Positions 45,219 to 54,731 of a stretch of 64,000 nt of DNA are shown piece by piece. The position numbers and the translations under genes were made by a program. The notes beneath the pieces were generated by a model. The model did no database searches. It had not been told where the DNA came from and worked only from the letters and a program-made list of their open reading frames with translations. This DNA is from Pseudomonas sp. (lineage in GTDB: Bacteria > Pseudomonadota > Gammaproteobacteria > Pseudomonadales > Pseudomonadaceae). Numbering within the stretch: the first letter of the stretch is position 1; the number at the start of each line of letters is the position of its first letter. The stretch covers positions 23,568 through 87,567 of the forward strand of contig JAUSOF010000016.1 in assembly GCA_030656145.1 (NCBI GenBank). The letters run 5' to 3'.

Positions 45219-46394
45219 TCATCCCCGGATCAGCGCGTTGTCGCTGGACGCGATGGTTTGGTAGGTCGACATCTGCCGGGCGATCTGCGCCACCTTGCGT
45301 GCGTACTGCGGGTCGGTGGCGTAACCGGCCTTCTGCAACTCGCGGGCAAACTGCTCGGGGTTGGCGGTCGAGCTCAGTGCGTTCTGGTAGCGGCCGTTGC
45401 TCTGCAAAAAGCTCACGTAGTCTTCAAAACTGTGGGCGTAGGAGTCGTAGGCGCGGAAGGATGCCGCCTCCTTGACTGCTTTGCCGCCCTTGTACTCGGT
45501 AGTCATTACCCGCGCCGATTCGCCATCCCAGCTGTTGTGGCTCTTGATGCCAAACAGGTTGTGGCTGCTGGTGCCGTCTTGCTGGCGGATGATCGACTTG
45601 CCCCAGCCGGTTTCCAGCGCGGCCTGGGCCACCAGGTAGCGCGCATCGACGCCAATTTTCTCGGCGGCCTGTTCGGCCATCGGCAGCATGGCGGCGATAA
45701 ATTCGTCTTTTGAGCTGAAGGCGGTCTTGCCCGGCGCCTGGGCCAAGCGGCGACCGCTGATGGCGTCCGTACCATTCAGGTTCAGAACCTTGTCGGCGGG
45801 CGCGGCAAACGCCTTGGCCGGGATCCAGTCGTTCTGCGCCAGTGGCTGGCTATCCGTCGGCGCACCGGCCGTGGGCACAATGCCCGCCATCATCCGGTCG
45901 CTGAGTTTGCTCGGCAGCGACAGGCGACGCTGATTGAGCAGGGATGAGTCGTCGCGGCTGCTCTGAGCCTTGGCCAGGGGCTGGCTCGGCGCACTTGGCA
46001 GCGGCTGATCGACCTGGGCGAAGGGATTGGGCCGGCTACCAGCGTCCTTGATTTGCGACATCTGCCGCACCAGCACGTCGGCCAGGCCGATGCCGTTCTG
46101 GTTGTTCGACAGGGTCACCGACAATTGCTGGTCGTGCATGTCCTGGTAGGTCTTGCTCTCGTTGCTGTTCATGAAGTTGCCTTCGGCGAACACTTCGTTG
46201 GCCGAGCGCATGGCTTTGAGCATTTCATTGAGAAACAGCGACTCGAACTCTTGCGCCACCTTGCGAATGTTCTTTTCGCTGTCGCCACCCACCTTGAGCT
46301 GGTTGAGCCGGTTCAGGTCGGTGAAGGCGCCGCTGTCCAGCGGGCTGTTGGTGTTGACGCTGCCGAGCAAACCGGCTGAGAGTCGAGAGTCCAT
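45219..46394 (-). CDS. flgJ: Rod assembly protein and peptidoglycan hydrolase FlgJ
   Basis: This 391-residue dual-function protein has an N-terminal rod-binding domain (about 40-110, KVAQEFESLFLNEMLKAMRSANE), a Pro/Gln-rich linker, and a C-terminal glucosaminidase domain with catalytic Glu in LVAQAALETGWGKS and the GIKSHNSWDG motif. It cuts a hole in the cell wall for the rod. Located 11 bp after flgI. Confidence 0.96.
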   Translation of the reverse strand: MDSRLSAGLLGSVNTNSPLDSGAFTDLNRLNQLKVGGDSEKNIRKVAQEFESLFLNEMLKAMRSANEVFAEGNFMNSNESKTYQDMHDQQLSVTLSNNQNGIGLADVLVRQMSQIKDAGSRPNPFAQVDQPLPSAPSQPLAKAQSSRDDSSLLNQRRLSLPSKLSDRMMAGIVPTAGAPTDSQPLAQNDWIPAKAFAAPADKVLNLNGTDAISGRRLAQAPGKTAFSSKDEFIAAMLPMAEQAAEKIGVDARYLVAQAALETGWGKSIIRQQDGTSSHNLFGIKSHNSWDGESARVMTTEYKGGKAVKEAASFRAYDSYAHSFEDYVSFLQSNGRYQNALSSTANPEQFARELQKAGYATDPQYARKVAQIARQMSTYQTIASSDNALIRG

Positions 46395-46405
46395 AACCTA
46401 TTACC

Positions 46406-47503
46406 TCAAATCACGATCAGGTCGGCCTGCAGGGCGCCGGCTTGCTTGAGCGCCTCCAGGATGGCCATCAGGTCGGAGGGCGATGCGCCCACTTGGTTAA
46501 CCGCCCGGACAATTTCATCCAGGGTGGTACCGGGGCCGAATTTGAACATCGGCTTGGCCTCTTCAACCGCTCCCACCCGCGAGCGCGGCACGACCGCAGT
46601 CTGGCCGCCAGCGAGCGCTTCAGGCTGACTGACAATAGGGTCTTCGGTGATGGTGACCGTGAGGCTGCCGTGGGTCACGGCCGCTGGCTGCACGCGCACG
46701 TTCTGGCCGATGACGATGGTGCCGGTGCGTGAGTTGATGATGATCTTGGCCACCGCCTGGCCGACTTCGACTTCGAGGTTTTCCAGAATCGACAGGTAAT
46801 CCACCCGCTGATTCGGGTCGAGCGGCGCACTGACGCGGATCGAGCCGCCGTCGAGCGCCTGGGCGACACCTGGGCCAAGCAGGTCATTGATCTGGTCGAC
46901 GATGTTCTTCGCCGTGGTGAAGTCCGGGCGATTGAGGTTGAGGGTCAGGGTATTGCCCTGGTTGAAACCGCTGGGTACCGAGCGCTCAACCGTTGCACCG
47001 CCGGGAATGCGTCCCGCCGAGGGCACGTTGACGGTAATCCGCGAGCCGTCGCCGCCTTCGGCATCGAACCCACCAACCACCAGGTTGCCCTGGGCGATGG
47101 CGTAGACATTGCCGTCGATGCCTTTCATCGGTGCCATCAGCAAGCTGCCGCCGCGCAGGCTTTTGGCGTTACCGATGGAGGAAATGGTGATATCGATGGT
47201 CTGCCCCGGCCGGGCGAACGCCGGCAGGTCGGCATGGATAGAAACAGCCGCGACGTTTTTCAGCTGCACGTTGCCGCCTTGCGGCACCTTGATGCCGAAC
47301 TGCGCCATCATGTTATTGAAGGTCTGCACGGTGAACGGGGTCTGGGTGGTCTGGTCGCCGCTGCCATTGAGGCCCACGACCAGGCCGTAGCCAATCAACT
47401 GGTTGCTGCGCACGCCCTGGATGCTGGCCAGATCCTTGAGCCGTTCGGCTTGCGCCGGCAGGCACAGCAAGACGCACAGCAATAAGAGGTAGGAGCGGGC
47501 CAT
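46406..47503 (-). CDS. flgI: Flagellar P-ring protein FlgI
   Basis: This 365-residue periplasmic P-ring protein has a signal peptide ([19 protein letters not shown], cleaved before ERLKDLA) and conserved blocks [41 protein letters not shown] and [24 protein letters not shown]. The chosen ATG (47503) and the first five codons lie inside a 72-bp palindromic repeat (47489-47560); AGGA in the loop of that repeat lies eight bases upstream. In-frame ATGs at 47578, 47569 and 47566 before the repeat are alternatives that would give a longer N-region. flgH ends at 47581. Confidence 0.93.
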   Translation of the reverse strand: MARSYLLLLCVLLCLPAQAERLKDLASIQGVRSNQLIGYGLVVGLNGSGDQTTQTPFTVQTFNNMMAQFGIKVPQGGNVQLKNVAAVSIHADLPAFARPGQTIDITISSIGNAKSLRGGSLLMAPMKGIDGNVYAIAQGNLVVGGFDAEGGDGSRITVNVPSAGRIPGGATVERSVPSGFNQGNTLTLNLNRPDFTTAKNIVDQINDLLGPGVAQALDGGSIRVSAPLDPNQRVDYLSILENLEVEVGQAVAKIIINSRTGTIVIGQNVRVQPAAVTHGSLTVTITEDPIVSQPEALAGGQTAVVPRSRVGAVEEAKPMFKFGPGTTLDEIVRAVNQVGASPSDLMAILEALKQAGALQADLIVI

Positions 47504-47560
47504 GCCCGCGATCCTGCTACCGACCCTGTGAATGCTTTCGCGGGCATGGCCCACTCCTAC
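47489..47560. repeat. REP-like palindrome across the flgI start
   Basis: 72 bp: two 23-bp arms (GTAGGAGYGGGCCATGCCCG and complement) with one mismatch around a 26-bp loop. The same arms recur at 53769-53810 between flgB and cheR. The length is divisible by three, so the reading frame through flgI stays open. Confidence 0.93.
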
Positions 47561-47580
47561 GATCATCATCTGCGTCATCC

Positions 47581-48279
47581 TTAGAACGGCCACAGCGGGC
47601 TGATGAAGAAACGATCGAGCCAACCCGGCTGACTGGCGTCGGCGAAGGCGCCGGTGCCCGAGTAGGTGATGCGCGCATCGGCGATACGGGTCGAGGCCAC
47701 GGTGTTGTCGGTGGAGATGTCGTCGGCGCGCACCAGGCCGGCAATCCGTACCAGTTCATCGCCGGTGTTGAGGGTCATCCACTTCTCACCGCGCACCGCC
47801 AGAATGCCGTTGGGCAGCACCTCGGCTACGGTCACGGTGATCGAGCCGCTCAGGCTGTTGCCTTGGGCCGCCTTGCTGTCGCCCTTGGTGTCACGGCTGG
47901 AGCTGTACTCGGCACCCAGCGACAACGGTTGATTGTTGCTAAACGGGTTGGCCGCCGAGACTGCGCCACCAAACAGCGAGGTCAGGCCGATATCGGCGCT
48001 GCTGTCTTTCTGGATCTGCGAGCCGGCATTCTTGCTGGCCTGGGTCCGCTCGTTAAGGGTGATGGTGATGATGTCGCCAACGCGGTAGGCCTTGCGGTCG
48101 CCGAACAGGTTGTTCTCAAAGCCGGCCTGATAAATCGAGCCGTTGTTCTGCTCCGCCGGCAACGGTGTGCGCGGCAGCACGGGTGCGTAATACGGGTCAT
48201 TGGGTTTGGCCTGCGGCGCGACACAGCCACTCAGGACAACCAGACCCAGCATCGAGAACATTATTACCAGCCGGTTCAT
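47581..48279 (-). CDS. flgH: Flagellar L-ring lipoprotein FlgH
   Basis: This 232-residue outer-membrane ring protein has a lipoprotein signal ([19 protein letters not shown]) with lipobox LSGC and conserved [27 protein letters not shown] and [24 protein letters not shown] 48279 has GAGG eight bases upstream; a GTG two codons earlier is too close. It is encoded between flgG and flgI. Confidence 0.96.
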   Translation of the reverse strand: MNRLVIMFSMLGLVVLSGCVAPQAKPNDPYYAPVLPRTPLPAEQNNGSIYQAGFENNLFGDRKAYRVGDIITITLNERTQASKNAGSQIQKDSSADIGLTSLFGGAVSAANPFSNNQPLSLGAEYSSSRDTKGDSKAAQGNSLSGSITVTVAEVLPNGILAVRGEKWMTLNTGDELVRIAGLVRADDISTDNTVASTRIADARITYSGTGAFADASQPGWLDRFFISPLWPF

Positions 48280-48340
48280 AACCACTACCTCACCGCATTT
48301 TGTATCAAGCCAGAGCCGGGCTAACGCCCCGGCGCCAGGA

Positions 48341-49126
48341 TTAAAGATTCTGTGAAACGAAGGCCAGCATCTGGTCGGCGGTGGAGATGACTTTCGAGTT
48401 CATCTCGTAGGCGCGCTGGGTGGTGATCATGTTCACCAACTCTTCAACCACACTGACGTTGGAGTTTTCCAGGGTGTTCTGCAGGGTGGTGCCCAAGCCG
48501 TTGAGGCCTGGCGTGCCGACCTGAGGCGCACCGCTGGCAGCTGTTTCCAGGAACAGGTTGCTGCCGATCGCTTCCAGGCCCGCCGGATTGATGAAGTCGG
48601 CAGTCTGCAGGTTACCCACGACCTGCGGCTGCGGATTGCCGGTAGTGGTCACCGACACCGTGCCGTCTTCGCCGACAGTGAAGGTGCGCACTTCATTGGG
48701 CAGGACGATCGCCGGCTCCAGGGCATAGCCGCTGGAAGTGACAATCTGGCCGTCCGAGTTCAGGTGAAAGCTGCCATCACGGGTATAGGACACCGTGCCG
48801 TCGGGCATCAGCACCTGGAAGAAACCGCGGCCATTGACCGCCATGTCCAGCGGTTGCTCGGTGGTTTGCAGGCTGCCTGCGGTGAAGATTTTCTGCGTGC
48901 CGACAACGCGCACACCGGTACCCAACTGCAAGCCGGACGGCAGCTGGCTGTCCTGGGTGGACTGGCCGCCGGGCTGGCGACGGATCTGATACAGCAGATC
49001 CTCGAACTCGGCACGGTCGCGCTTGAAGCCGGTGGTCGAGACGTTGGCCAGGTTGTTGGAAATGGTGGTCAGGTTCATGTCCTGAGCGGACAGACCGGTC
49101 TTGCTGACCCACAGTGCCGGAAGCAT
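48341..49126 (-). CDS. flgG: Distal rod protein FlgG
   Basis: This 261-residue rod protein has [41 protein letters not shown], then [19 protein letters not shown], and C-terminal [21 protein letters not shown]. These are the signatures of the rod/hook axial family in its FlgG form. It forms the distal rod inside the P and L rings, encoded beside flgF and flgH. Confidence 0.97.
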   Translation of the reverse strand: MLPALWVSKTGLSAQDMNLTTISNNLANVSTTGFKRDRAEFEDLLYQIRRQPGGQSTQDSQLPSGLQLGTGVRVVGTQKIFTAGSLQTTEQPLDMAVNGRGFFQVLMPDGTVSYTRDGSFHLNSDGQIVTSSGYALEPAIVLPNEVRTFTVGEDGTVSVTTTGNPQPQVVGNLQTADFINPAGLEAIGSNLFLETAASGAPQVGTPGLNGLGTTLQNTLENSNVSVVEELVNMITTQRAYEMNSKVISTADQMLAFVSQNL

Positions 49127-49172
49127 ATAGATTCTCCTCGAGCGCCATTTTCAAGGCGCTGCGTGCTGGTAA

Positions 49173-49913
49173 TTAGCTAATTTGCAAAACCCGCGCCACA
49201 GCGGCCGCATTGTCTTCGGCGGTGCGCATCATCTTCACTTGCAGTTCGAACTGGCGGGACAAGGCGAGAATGGAGGTCATCTCCTCCACCGCATTGACGT
49301 TGCTCGACTCGAGAAAACCGGAGGTCACCTGCACGGTGGCGTCTGCCTGCACCGGCCCCACACCCTTGAAGCGAATCAGGCCGTCGGTGCCCTTCTCCAT
49401 CTGCTTCAGGTCGGGGTTGACCAGCTTCAGCCGGTCGACTTCGGCCAGCACGCTAGGGCCTTCGCCGAGAGCGCGAATACTGATGGTGCCATCCGAGCCG
49501 ATTTCGATTTTCTGCTCTGGCGGTACGGCAATCGGTCCGCCATTGCCCATCACCGGCAAGCCGTTGCCGGTACGCAGCACGCCCAAGGCGTCAATATTCA
49601 GGCTGGCGGTACGCACATAGGCTTCGCTGCCGTCGGCGGCCTGCACGGCCAGCCAACCGCGCCCACCAATCGCCACGTCCAGGTCGCGACCGGTTTCCTG
49701 CAGAGTGCCAGGCGTGAAGTCGGTGCCGGGTCGCTCGGTCAATGCATAGACCCGCGCCGGCAGCGTGTCGCCGAAAACCTGCATCGAGCGCGCCTGTGCA
49801 AAATCGCGACGAAAGCCGCTGGTCGAGATGTTCGCCAGGTTATTGGCGTGGGCACTCTGCGCCAGGCTGTTGTTGTGAGCTCCAGTCATGGAGACGTACA
49901 GCATCTTGTCCAT
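49173..49913 (-). CDS. flgF: Proximal rod protein FlgF
   Basis: This 246-residue axial rod protein has MDKMLYVSMTGAHNNSLAQ, NNLANISTSGFRRDFAQ and the C-terminal EEMTSILALSRQFELQVKMM. It is the first gene of the flgF-G-H-I-J-K run, with a perfect RpoN promoter 52 bp upstream. Confidence 0.96.
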   Translation of the reverse strand: MDKMLYVSMTGAHNNSLAQSAHANNLANISTSGFRRDFAQARSMQVFGDTLPARVYALTERPGTDFTPGTLQETGRDLDVAIGGRGWLAVQAADGSEAYVRTASLNIDALGVLRTGNGLPVMGNGGPIAVPPEQKIEIGSDGTISIRALGEGPSVLAEVDRLKLVNPDLKQMEKGTDGLIRFKGVGPVQADATVQVTSGFLESSNVNAVEEMTSILALSRQFELQVKMMRTAEDNAAAVARVLQIS

Positions 49914-49964
49914 GGTTATCCTCCGAGGTGGGCGTAATGCCCGCTACTCTATGAAAGTAATAGA

Positions 49965-49979
49965 GCAAACGTCGTGCCA
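49965..49979 (-). promoter_or_regulatory. RpoN (-24/-12) promoter of the flgF operon
   Basis: The minus strand reads TGGCAC-GACGT-TTGC, an exact consensus match, 52 bp before flgF and just after the flgE terminator. It makes flgFGHIJK an independent transcription unit. Confidence 0.94.
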
Positions 49980-50023
49980 GCCTCGCCAAATAATCATAGA
50001 GCATTGAAATATATGGTTTTTAT

Positions 50024-50050
50024 AAAAAAGAAAAGACTCCGAGTGGAGCC
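50024..50050 (-). terminator. Intrinsic terminator of the flgBCDE operon
   Basis: On the minus strand GGCTCC-ACTC-GGAGTC is followed by TTTTCTTTTTT. It lies 280 bp after the flgE stop and 45 bp before the flgF promoter. Confidence 0.8.
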
Positions 50051-50175
50051 TTTCAGGATCAGGCCGGCGATTTACTGCCGCCGGCGGCAAACAAAGCCAG
50101 GGCCTGCCGTATAAAACGGGCAGCAAGTATTTCACGGCCCTGCAGCCCTTCAATGCCGAGGGCTCTGCGGCGTTT

Positions 50176-50246
50176 TTGTGGGAGGGGACTTGTCCGCGAC
50201 TGGAGATTGCCCCAGACATTGTTCGCGGCCAAGGCCCCTCCCACAA
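50176..50246. repeat. REP-like palindrome downstream of flgE
   Basis: TTGTGGGAGGGGACTTGTCC and a complementary GGCCAAGGCCCCTCCCACAA flank a short central part. The same family occurs at about 31700-31760 and 58905-58968. The remaining sequence between flgE and flgF (50051-50329) holds a short open frame on the minus strand (84 codons) that runs through this repeat; I do not count it as a gene. Confidence 0.85.
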
Positions 50247-50329
50247 GCGCAACAGCCCACTGCAGACAAGGTGGCAGCCAGCTCAATACTCCTGCCATCG
50301 CCATTCCAAACAACTACCGCCGCGCCTTA

Positions 50330-51862
50330 TCAGCGCAGGTTGATGATGGTCTGGGTAATCGAGCTTTCGGTCTCGATGGTCTTGGCGTTGGCCTGGTAGT
50401 TGCGCTGGGCAACGATCAGGTTGACCAACTGATCGGACAGCTCGACGTTGGAGTCTTCCAGGGCGCCGGACTGCAAGGCGCCGAGGGTGCCGCTGCGCGG
50501 CGTGCCAACCACCGGCTCACCAGACTGGAAGGATTGCACCCAGGCAGTTTTACCCACCGGCGTCAGGCCCTGCACGTTGGCGAAGCTGGCCAGGATTACC
50601 TGCCCCTGCACATTAGATTGACCGTTGGTGTAACGGGCGAAAATCACCCCGGTGTCATCGATCTCCAGACCCGCCAACTGGCCGGTGGTGTAACCATTCT
50701 GGCTGACCGCGTTGACCGCGAAAGAGCTGGAGAACTGAGTAGAGTTGCGCATATCGACCAAAATTCCGGTGGCGCTAGCATTGGCGCCATTGGCCGACCA
50801 TACCGGCGGCTGGCCGCCGTCTGAAGCAGCGGGAACCCAGTCATTCAAGGTGAAACGCCCAATGGCATCGACGGTGAAAGCTGGGCTGGACGCCAGGCTG
50901 CCGGTATTCAACGCCCCGCTGGCAGTGAATCCCACCCCCATCGAGTAAGGCGCAGTCGATGTCGGAGTGGCCGGATTACGTCCATCAATCAGCACATTCA
51001 TCTGCCATTGGTTGGCATCGGTCTTGACAAAATACTGGGTCATGACATGGGCATTGCCCTGGGTGTCGTAGACATTGGTCGAGGTGGATGAGTTGTAGGT
51101 GGTCGGGTCGGCTGGATCGAAGGTGGCGTTGGCGGCAGCGCGAGCAGCGGTAATGGTTGCCGGGGCAGTGGCAGCTGCCTGCGCAGCAACAAGGGTCGCG
51201 GGCAAGGCAGCGGCTGCCTGACCATCAAGCTCAGCTTGAGCTACTGCAACAGGATCAAGCGGATCAGGGTTACCATAGGCAGCACTGTAGGCAGCCTGAA
51301 CCACCGCATCATAAGCGGCCTGGGTGGTCGTATCATAAGCGCCCTGCCAGGATTTCGGCACCGTATTGGTCGAATTCAGGTTAAACGTCTGATTCAACGT
51401 CGAGGTCGCCCTCGGCGCCTGGCTGGCGGTTTCGATGCGCAGATCGCTGATCACACCATTCTGCAGGTTGCCGTTGCCATCGACCGCATAGCCTTGCAGC
51501 TTGTAACCGAAGTTGTTGACCATGAAGCCCTCACGGTCGGTACCGAAATAGCCGGCACGGGTGTAGCTGACCTCGCCATTGTTGCTGGTCTGGAAGAAGC
51601 CGTTGCCGTTGATCGCCAGGTCCAGGGAGTTTTGCGTGTAGTTGATATTGCCCTGGTTGAACAGCTGCGAGACGTTACTCAGGAGCACACCGCTACCCTG
51701 CGCGTTCTTGCCGGAGCCGTTTACCGAGGCCGCATACACATCGGAAAACTCCGCACGCGACTGCTTGAAACCTGCAGTGCCGGCGTTGGCGATGTTGTTG
51801 CCGGTCACGTTGAGGTCGCTGGTAGCAGCGCGCAGGCCGCTAAGACCGATATTGAACGCCAT
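50330..51862 (-). CDS. flgE: Flagellar hook protein FlgE with Ala-rich insertion
   Basis: This 510-residue hook subunit has FNIGLSGLRAATSDLNVTGNNIANAGTAGFKQSRAEF at the N-terminus (about 3-39) and QLVNLIVAQRNYQANAKTIET near the C-terminus. Residues about 176-247 form an unusual stretch dominated by Ala (TTQAAYDAVVQAAYSAAYGN, GQAAAALPATLVAAQAAATA) within the domain that is variable in hooks. The protein is longer than the roughly 460 residues usual in Pseudomonas, by about this insertion. Confidence 0.96.
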   Translation of the reverse strand: MAFNIGLSGLRAATSDLNVTGNNIANAGTAGFKQSRAEFSDVYAASVNGSGKNAQGSGVLLSNVSQLFNQGNINYTQNSLDLAINGNGFFQTSNNGEVSYTRAGYFGTDREGFMVNNFGYKLQGYAVDGNGNLQNGVISDLRIETASQAPRATSTLNQTFNLNSTNTVPKSWQGAYDTTTQAAYDAVVQAAYSAAYGNPDPLDPVAVAQAELDGQAAAALPATLVAAQAAATAPATITAARAAANATFDPADPTTYNSSTSTNVYDTQGNAHVMTQYFVKTDANQWQMNVLIDGRNPATPTSTAPYSMGVGFTASGALNTGSLASSPAFTVDAIGRFTLNDWVPAASDGGQPPVWSANGANASATGILVDMRNSTQFSSSFAVNAVSQNGYTTGQLAGLEIDDTGVIFARYTNGQSNVQGQVILASFANVQGLTPVGKTAWVQSFQSGEPVVGTPRSGTLGALQSGALEDSNVELSDQLVNLIVAQRNYQANAKTIETESSITQTIINLR

Positions 51863-51906
51863 GGAATGCTCCTTTGCCGGGATGGCCGGCGATTAAAACC
51901 CTGAAA

Positions 51907-52572
51907 TTACTGACCGATGACCTGTACCTGGGAGAGCGGCACACTGCCAAGCCCTGCCAGGTTGAGCATCAACTCGCTGCCGCCCAATACCACGCTATCG
52001 ACGTTGGCCGGGAGCATGGTGTAAAGCCCCTTGGTCTCGCCTTCATAGGTGGCTTGCGCCTCGAACTTGTAGGTGCCGGGCGGCAACTGATTGCCGCTGG
52101 CGTCTTTGCCGTCCCAGATAAAGCTGACATTGCCGGCGGCCTGCTCGCCCATATTGATCCGGCTCACCACCGACCCAGCGTTGTTGTAGACATTGACGTA
52201 GACGTTGCTGCTGCTGGCCGGCAACACCATGCTGGCCTTGAAGCTCTCGCTGGTGTCGACCACGGCCTTGTCGGTCGGAATGATCACCTTGCGCCCGACC
52301 AGGGACGAGGCCTGCAGCGCCTGGGAGGACTGATAACCGGAGAGCAGCGAACCCATACTGGAGTTGAGCTTCTCGATACCCTCAACCTGGCTGAACTGCG
52401 CCAGCTGGGCGATGAACTCGCCATTGCTCTGCGGCTCCAGCGGGTTCTGATTATTCAGTTGCGCCACCAGCAAGTTGAGAAATTCATTCTTGCCCAAGTC
52501 TTTATTGGCCGTGGTCTCGCTCTTGATCTGATATTGATCAAGCGCCGAACTGACGCCGTTTACCGTGCTCAT
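51907..52572 (-). CDS. flgD: Hook cap/scaffold protein FlgD
   Basis: This 221-residue protein has the FlgD N-terminal motif DLGKNEFLNLLVAQLNNQNPLEPQSNGEFIAQLAQFSQVEGI and C-terminal FlgD-Ig/tudor-like domains (SFIWDGKDASGNQLPPGTYKF). It caps the growing hook. Located between flgC and flgE as usual. Confidence 0.97.
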   Translation of the reverse strand: MSTVNGVSSALDQYQIKSETTANKDLGKNEFLNLLVAQLNNQNPLEPQSNGEFIAQLAQFSQVEGIEKLNSSMGSLLSGYQSSQALQASSLVGRKVIIPTDKAVVDTSESFKASMVLPASSSNVYVNVYNNAGSVVSRINMGEQAAGNVSFIWDGKDASGNQLPPGTYKFEAQATYEGETKGLYTMLPANVDSVVLGGSELMLNLAGLGSVPLSQVQVIGQ

Positions 52573-52593
52573 GCCGTATCCCCTTCGTGCGGC

Positions 52594-53037
52594 TTACTGA
52601 CCCAGGGTCAGTACGCGCTGCAACATCTGTTTGGCCGTGTTCATCATCTCGACGTTGGTCTGGAATGCCCGACTGGCGGAGATCATATCGGCCATCTCTT
52701 CGACCACATTGACGTTGGGGTAATACACATAACCGCCCTCATCGGCCGCCGGATGGTTGGGCTCGTAGCGTGGCACCAGATCGCTCTGATCCTCGACGAT
52801 ACCCAGCACCTGCACACCACTGCCGGCCTGATCCCGCTCGGCGAACAACGAACCGCTGCCATCGCCCATGGACTGCTGGAACATGGTGGCGAACACCGGA
52901 TGGCGAGCGCGGTAGGTCTGATCGACGCTCGACGACACCGTATTGGCGTTGGCGATGTTGCTGGAGATGGTATTCAGGCGAGTGCTCTGGGCACTCATGC
53001 CGGTTCCGGCGATATTGAAAACACTGGCTAGTGACAT
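52594..53037 (-). CDS. flgC: Rod protein FlgC
   Basis: This 147-residue rod protein has SVFNIAGTGMSAQSTRLNTISSNIANANTV and the C-terminal YVYYPNVNVVEEMADMISASRAFQTNVEMMNTAKQM. Typical rod N- and C-terminal helices. Twelve bases separate it from flgB. Confidence 0.96.
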   Translation of the reverse strand: MSLASVFNIAGTGMSAQSTRLNTISSNIANANTVSSSVDQTYRARHPVFATMFQQSMGDGSGSLFAERDQAGSGVQVLGIVEDQSDLVPRYEPNHPAADEGGYVYYPNVNVVEEMADMISASRAFQTNVEMMNTAKQMLQRVLTLGQ

Positions 53038-53049
53038 GGCATGGCTCCT

Positions 53050-53457
53050 TTAGTCGCCGCGCAGGGCGCTGACCAGCCCTTTGAATTTACTGTTGAGAAA
53101 GGTAAAGCTGGCTTGGAAATTCACTGCGTTTTCCGCGTAGGAAGACTGCTCGACCTGCACGTCAACGGTGTTCTGATCAATCGATGGGTGCGAGGGAATG
53201 CGGTAAGCCAGGCTGGCACTGCCCATGGCCATACCCTCGGCGGCGATGTGCCGATTGTTGGTGCGCGCCAGGCCGGCCGGACCACGCTGGGTATTGGCAC
53301 TCTGCTCAGCCAGCACCGATGCGAAATCGAGATCACGCGCCTTGTAGTGAGGCGTATCGGCGTTGGCGATGTTGTTGGCCAACACCTCGGCACGCTGGGC
53401 GCGAAAGCCGAGTGCCTTTTCATGGATGCCGAGTGCACGATCGAAGCTGATGCTCAT
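53050..53457 (-). CDS. flgB: Rod protein FlgB
   Basis: This 135-residue protein is the first gene of flgBCDE. N-terminus MSISFDRALGIHEKALGFRAQRAEVLANNIANADTPHYKARDLDF; C-terminal half with NTVDVQVEQSSYAENAVNFQASFTFLN. ATG 53457; a 16-codon extension upstream runs into the promoter region and is rejected. Confidence 0.96.
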   Translation of the reverse strand: MSISFDRALGIHEKALGFRAQRAEVLANNIANADTPHYKARDLDFASVLAEQSANTQRGPAGLARTNNRHIAAEGMAMGSASLAYRIPSHPSIDQNTVDVQVEQSSYAENAVNFQASFTFLNSKFKGLVSALRGD

Positions 53458-53508
53458 GGTCAGAAACCTTTGCCGTTGGGCTTGCCTGGTTTGCGTACAA
53501 GACATTTA

Positions 53509-53523
53509 GCAAAGGTCGTGCCA
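53509..53523 (-). promoter_or_regulatory. RpoN (-24/-12) promoter of flgBCDE
   Basis: The minus strand reads TGGCAC-GACCT-TTGC, an exact consensus match, 52 bp before the flgB start. It differs from the flgF promoter in only one base of the spacer. Confidence 0.94.
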
Positions 53524-53559
53524 TTTAATTTACTCGTTATTTTTCAACAGCTTGAGTCG

Positions 53560-53856
53560 ATTAAATGATTACAAAAAAGGCCAAGCGGCAAAGCTTTTCC
53601 GCCCATTGGCAAACAAAGCGGCAATCAGCCCGGCACGTTGCCGCCCCCGACGCTCAATATGGCGGAAGATTTGACCGTGTGCCTGTAGGAGGTCGCCCGC
53701 CGTCCAGACGCCGCGCTGTCGCGCAGCAAACTGGGGGCAATTGCGTCTGCCGGCTTGTGGGAATCTGCAGGAGCGGGCCATGCCCGCGATGCGTTTCGCG
53801 GGCATGGCCCTGGGCGTCCGCCGCTCCGACAAAAGGCGGCTCAGCACAGACGGCAA
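53560..53856. repeat. Gap between flgB and cheR with a REP-like palindrome
   Basis: No gene is seen. 53769-53810 has AGGAGCGGGCCATGCCCGCG and the complementary TCGCGGGCATGGCCC, the same arms as the repeat over the flgI start but with a loop of only a few bases. The rest has no recognised feature. Confidence 0.7.
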
Positions 53857-53890
53857 CAAAAAACGGGAAGCCATTGGCCTCCCGTTTTTT
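53857..53890. terminator. Bidirectional intrinsic terminator after cheR
   Basis: ACGGGAAGCC and GGCCTCCCGT form a stem flanked by A6 on one side and T6 on the other. It lies 14 bp after the cheR stop and can act on both strands. Confidence 0.9.
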
Positions 53891-53903
53891 GTGCGAACCC
53901 GGA

Positions 53904-54731
53904 TTACTTCGCCTGGTAGATGATCCCTGGGCTGCACTGCACCATCTGGTACTTCTCGGGCAGGCCGTTGAGCGCCTCTGACGCACCAAGGAACAAATAG
54001 CCGCCAGGCTTCAACATGGCATGGATGCGCGTAAGAATGTCTTTCTTCATATCGGCAGAAAAATAGATCAACACGTTGCGGCAAAACACAATATCGAACT
54101 TGCCCAAGCTGGCATAACTGTCCATCAGGTTCAGCGGACGAAACTCGACGCGGCTCTTGATCGCAGGTTTGACAATCCAGCGCCCAGGCCCCTGCGGGTC
54201 GAAGTATCGCTGCAAGCGTTCTTGTGACAAACCCCGGCCCATCGCCAGGCTGTCATACTCGCCGGACTTGCAATTGGCCAGCATCGACGGTGACAGGTCG
54301 GTGGCAACAATCTGCACACCCGCCTTGAGCTGGCCAATATTGGTTTTCTCGAACTCGTCGATACTCATCGACAAGGAGTACGGCTCCTGCCCCGAAGAAC
54401 AGGCAGCCGACCAAATGCGCAGACGCTGGCCCGGACTGGCCTTGATCAACTCGGGCAGGACCCGCTTTTTCAGCACTTCGAAAGGGTAGGTATCACGAAA
54501 CCACAGGGTTTCATTGGTGGTCATGGCATCCACCACCAACTCACGCAAACCGCTGCGCGGCTGGCTTTGCATGCGCTGTACCAACTCCCCCAGGGTTTTG
54601 ATCCCGTGTTGCTCCTGCAACTTGTTCAGCCGGCTGGATACCAGGTACTGCTTATTGCTACCCAGCAAAATGCCACAGGCTTTTTCCAGGAACGTCCGGA
54701 ACTGCTCAAAATCCAAATTACCTGAAGACAC
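53904..54731 (-). CDS. cheR: Chemoreceptor methyltransferase CheR
   Basis: This 275-residue SAM-dependent methyltransferase has helical N-terminal domain, TTNETLWFRD at 71-80, SAM-binding IWSAACSSGQEPYSL (107-120), IVATDLSPSML and DIVFCRNVLIYF. It methylates chemoreceptor glutamates, opposing CheB. The start is taken as GTG 54731 (SSGNLDFEQF follows) with GAGG eight bases upstream; an in-frame ATG seven codons earlier lacks a ribosome site. Confidence 0.96.
   Translation of the reverse strand: MSSGNLDFEQFRTFLEKACGILLGSNKQYLVSSRLNKLQEQHGIKTLGELVQRMQSQPRSGLRELVVDAMTTNETLWFRDTYPFEVLKKRVLPELIKASPGQRLRIWSAACSSGQEPYSLSMSIDEFEKTNIGQLKAGVQIVATDLSPSMLANCKSGEYDSLAMGRGLSQERLQRYFDPQGPGRWIVKPAIKSRVEFRPLNLMDSYASLGKFDIVFCRNVLIYFSADMKKDILTRIHAMLKPGGYLFLGASEALNGLPEKYQMVQCSPGIIYQAK

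Noticed and set aside
50059..50313. 84-codon open frame on the minus strand between flgE and flgF
   Set aside because: It reads through a REP-like palindrome, lacks a good ribosome site and has no recognisable domain; probably a chance frame in GC-rich sequence.
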